From Bacteriovoracaceae bacterium UBA4097 (GTDB taxonomy: Bacteria; Bdellovibrionota; Bacteriovoracia; Bacteriovoracales; Bacteriovoracaceae): a stretch of 5,994 nt of DNA. The notes beneath the pieces are model-generated. The model made no database searches and had not been told where the DNA came from. It saw only the letters and a list, made by a program, of their open reading frames with translations. A program made the position numbers and the translations under genes. The DNA lies in the NCBI GenBank assembly GCA_002381765.1, contig DFXX01000025.1, positions 1 to 5,994 of the forward strand, given 5' to 3'. This document shows positions 4,632 to 5,994 of this stretch, piece by piece (within the stretch, counting starts at the first letter, position 1; each line of letters opens with the position of its first letter).

Positions 4632-4964
4632 ATGAGCACTTCTTACGAAATGACCGGTTTTCAATCTCCTTGTGCAGAATTTGCAGAAAAGCCTCTCTCT
4701 TTGGATGAGAGGTATCTTATTCATCATTCATCCATATTTATTATTCAGGTAGTAGGGGAATCCCGGGCCCTAGGAATTAGACCCAAGGACAGATTAATTA
4801 TCGATCGCTCTCTTACGCCTAGAGAAGGTCAGTTGGTTTTACTGGTCATCAATAATCAGTTTGAGGTGCGCCTTTATTCAAAAAAGATGCTGAATGATCA
4901 GGACCCGGAAACGGGGGATTTTATTTGGGGAGTGGTAAAAACTCTCTTAAGAGAATTTGTATGA
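4632..4964 (+). CDS. umuD: UmuD'-like protein, S24 peptidase fold with altered catalytic Lys
   Basis: UmuD family partner of the error-prone polymerase UmuC (pol V). The 110 residues align with E. coli UmuD from its cleavage site on: GFQSPCAEFAEKPL (9-22) matches GFPSP..., VVGESRALGI (40-49) matches the catalytic-Ser segment SGDSM, DRLIIDRSLTPREGQLVLLV (53-72) matches DGDLLIVDRS..., FEVRLY (77-82) matches FTVKKL, and FIWGVVKTLLREF (97-109) matches DVFGVVIHVV. Ser44 is kept, but the general-base Lys is Arg80 (codon CGC at 4869-4871), and the residue after Ser is Arg instead of Met. Only eight residues precede the Gly equivalent to G25, where E. coli has 24, with no Cys-Gly cleavage site; an in-frame TAA at 4620-4622 rules out a longer start. 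It should not self-cleave and resembles UmuD' as made. The SD (AAGGG, 1 nt gap) is poor. Its stop overlaps umuC. Confidence 0.88.
   Translation: MSTSYEMTGFQSPCAEFAEKPLSLDERYLIHHSSIFIIQVVGESRALGIRPKDRLIIDRSLTPREGQLVLLVINNQFEVRLYSKKMLNDQDPETGDFIWGVVKTLLREFV
4943..4954 (+). promoter_or_regulatory. 12-bp palindrome containing the umuC ribosome binding site
   Basis: TCTCTTAAGAGA is a perfect palindrome inside the umuD 3' end. The likely umuC SD, AAGAG (4949-4953), is its right half and ends 7 nt before the umuC ATG. In RNA it could form a 4-bp stem with a 4-nt loop that hides the SD until ribosomes finishing umuD open it. The palindrome is seen; the coupling role is inference, and the stem is weak. 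Confidence 0.35.
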
Positions 4965-5994
4965 GGTATTTTGGTCTAGTCGATTGCAACTCTTTTTATT
5001 GTTCATGTGAACGGGTTTTTCGCCCTGAAACCAGGGGGCGACCGGTGATAGTGCTTTCAAACAATGATGGGTGTGCCATCGCTTTTACCAAGGAAGCGAA
5101 GGCGATTGGTTTTGGCCAGATGTGTGAGCCCTATTTTCAGCTTAAAGACAAAATTAAAAAGTTTAATGTGGCGGTTTTTTCTTCGAATTATACTTTATAT
5201 GACGATATGTCGAAGCGAGTGATGAATGTCCTTCGAAACTATACTCCTGAGTTAGAAATTTATTCGGTAGATGAAGCCTTTCTACAATTTGAAGGTTTTG
5301 ATCATTATGATTTCATGGAATATGGAAGAGAAATTAGAAGTGACGTTTTAAGACTTACGGGAATTCCGGTGGGAGTCGGTATATCCAAGACGAAAGTACT
5401 CTCCAAGGTTGCCAATAAAATGGCCAAGAAAAATACCGGTGTTTGGGTCATGAATACAGACGCCGAAATTGATAAAGTCTTAAAGCATTTCCCGGTTGAA
5501 GACATTTGGGGGATAGGGAGAAGAAGTGCTGCTAAACTCAATATGTTGGGAATTAAAACCGCCTATGAGTTTAAAATGTTTCGGGATGAAAAACTTATTC
5601 AGCGCTTATTAACCAAGACAGGGAGAGAGATTCAAGAAGAGTTGCGGGGGGTAAGTTGCCTGGCCATTGAGGAAGCCGAAGATAAAAAGAATACTGGTAC
5701 GTCTCGAAGTTTCGGTATCTCCATCTATGATAAAAAAGATCTGCAGGAAGCTCTGGCCCACTTTGCAACCCATGCTTCACTCAAACTCAGAAGACAGAAT
5801 AGTGTGTGTTATGGATTAAGCGCTTTTATTCACACCAATCCCTTTAAGGAAGTTCCTCAGTATTATGGAGAAGAAAGAATGATCTTCACCTCCGGCACCT
5901 CTGACACTCTTAAAATTATCCGAGGCACTCAGGAGCTTTTGGATAAACTCTATCGGCCGGGATTTGAGTATAAGAAAGCGGGAGTTCTTCTCAC
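4961..5994 (+). CDS. umuC: UmuC, Y-family DNA polymerase V catalytic subunit, 3' end outside the window
   Basis: Error-prone translesion polymerase acting with UmuD' and RecA at damaged replication forks. About 344 codons are visible with no stop; the family is usually near 420 residues, so roughly 75 are missing, including the C-terminal region. The ATG at 4961 overlaps the umuD stop (ATGA), indicating translational coupling. FGLVDCNSFYCSCERVF (4-20) holds catalytic Asp8 and steric-gate Tyr13. RPVIVLSNNDGCAIAFTKEAK (27-47) is the finger region in its UmuC-type form rather than DinB-type. YSVDEAFL (101-108) holds catalytic Asp104 and Glu105. GVGISKTKVLSKVANKMAKK, beginning near residue 142, is the conserved palm-to-thumb helix. 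DIWGIGRRSAAKLNMLGI, near 181, is the helix-hairpin-helix thumb. TSRSFG, near 248, opens the little-finger domain. All catalytic residues are intact, so the polymerase should be active. Confidence 0.96.
   Translation, partial: MRYFGLVDCNSFYCSCERVFRPETRGRPVIVLSNNDGCAIAFTKEAKAIGFGQMCEPYFQLKDKIKKFNVAVFSSNYTLYDDMSKRVMNVLRNYTPELEIYSVDEAFLQFEGFDHYDFMEYGREIRSDVLRLTGIPVGVGISKTKVLSKVANKMAKKNTGVWVMNTDAEIDKVLKHFPVEDIWGIGRRSAAKLNMLGIKTAYEFKMFRDEKLIQRLLTKTGREIQEELRGVSCLAIEEAEDKKNTGTSRSFGISIYDKKDLQEALAHFATHASLKLRRQNSVCYGLSAFIHTNPFKEVPQYYGEERMIFTSGTSDTLKIIRGTQELLDKLYRPGFEYKKAGVLL

Noticed and set aside
5305..5780. Two minus-strand frames of 61 and 78 codons
   Set aside because: They are antisense to umuC, which is unambiguous through this region.

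Overview
The window is a gene-dense stretch of a moderately low-GC (about 42% by eye) bacterial chromosome. A Gram-negative host is suggested by two small proteins with Sec signal peptides and a umuDC-type error-prone polymerase operon. The gene mix (single-domain receiver, catalase-like protein, DUF72 protein, FolE, umuDC, small Cys-rich exported proteins) would fit a Bdellovibrionota/Bacteriovoracales genome. That is an impression from gene content and composition, not a demonstrated placement. No mobile element, CRISPR array, tRNA or rRNA was seen, and no stretch over 300 bases lacks a gene.

Layout. (1) Bases 1-1044: the 3' end of a response-regulator receiver gene (+) converges on, and overlaps by 41 bp, a minus-strand gene for a very short catalase-like protein. 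(2) Bases 1045-1905: a 111-bp divergent intergenic region with a perfect 15-bp palindrome, then a short-chain dehydrogenase/reductase (SDR) gene (+) whose catalytic and cofactor motifs are eroded. (3) Bases 1894-3313 (-): an apparent operon read right to left, with a four-helix membrane protein, a DUF72/YecE-like protein and a 47-codon exported acidic peptide. The peptide start overlaps the DUF72 stop (ATGA) and has its own Shine-Dalgarno (SD). (4) Bases 3423-4563 (+): folE (GTP cyclohydrolase I) and a secreted four-cysteine protein of unknown function. (5) Bases 4564-5994 (+): a umuD-like gene overlapping umuC by ATGA; umuC runs off the window end. Both members of the umu pair are called from sequence motifs.

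What stands out. The UmuD homologue starts close to where UmuD' begins after self-cleavage in E. coli, has an in-frame stop just upstream, and has Arg in place of the catalytic Lys. It therefore looks like a ready-made, non-cleavable UmuD'. The SDR has Gln in place of the catalytic Lys (YxxxQ) and a damaged glycine motif, so it may be a pseudoenzyme. The catalase-like protein keeps the distal His and the proximal Arg-x3-Tyr of catalase in only 247 residues. The small acidic exported peptide is easy to miss in automatic annotation. None of these amounts to a proven new system; each is a specific anomaly open to testing.
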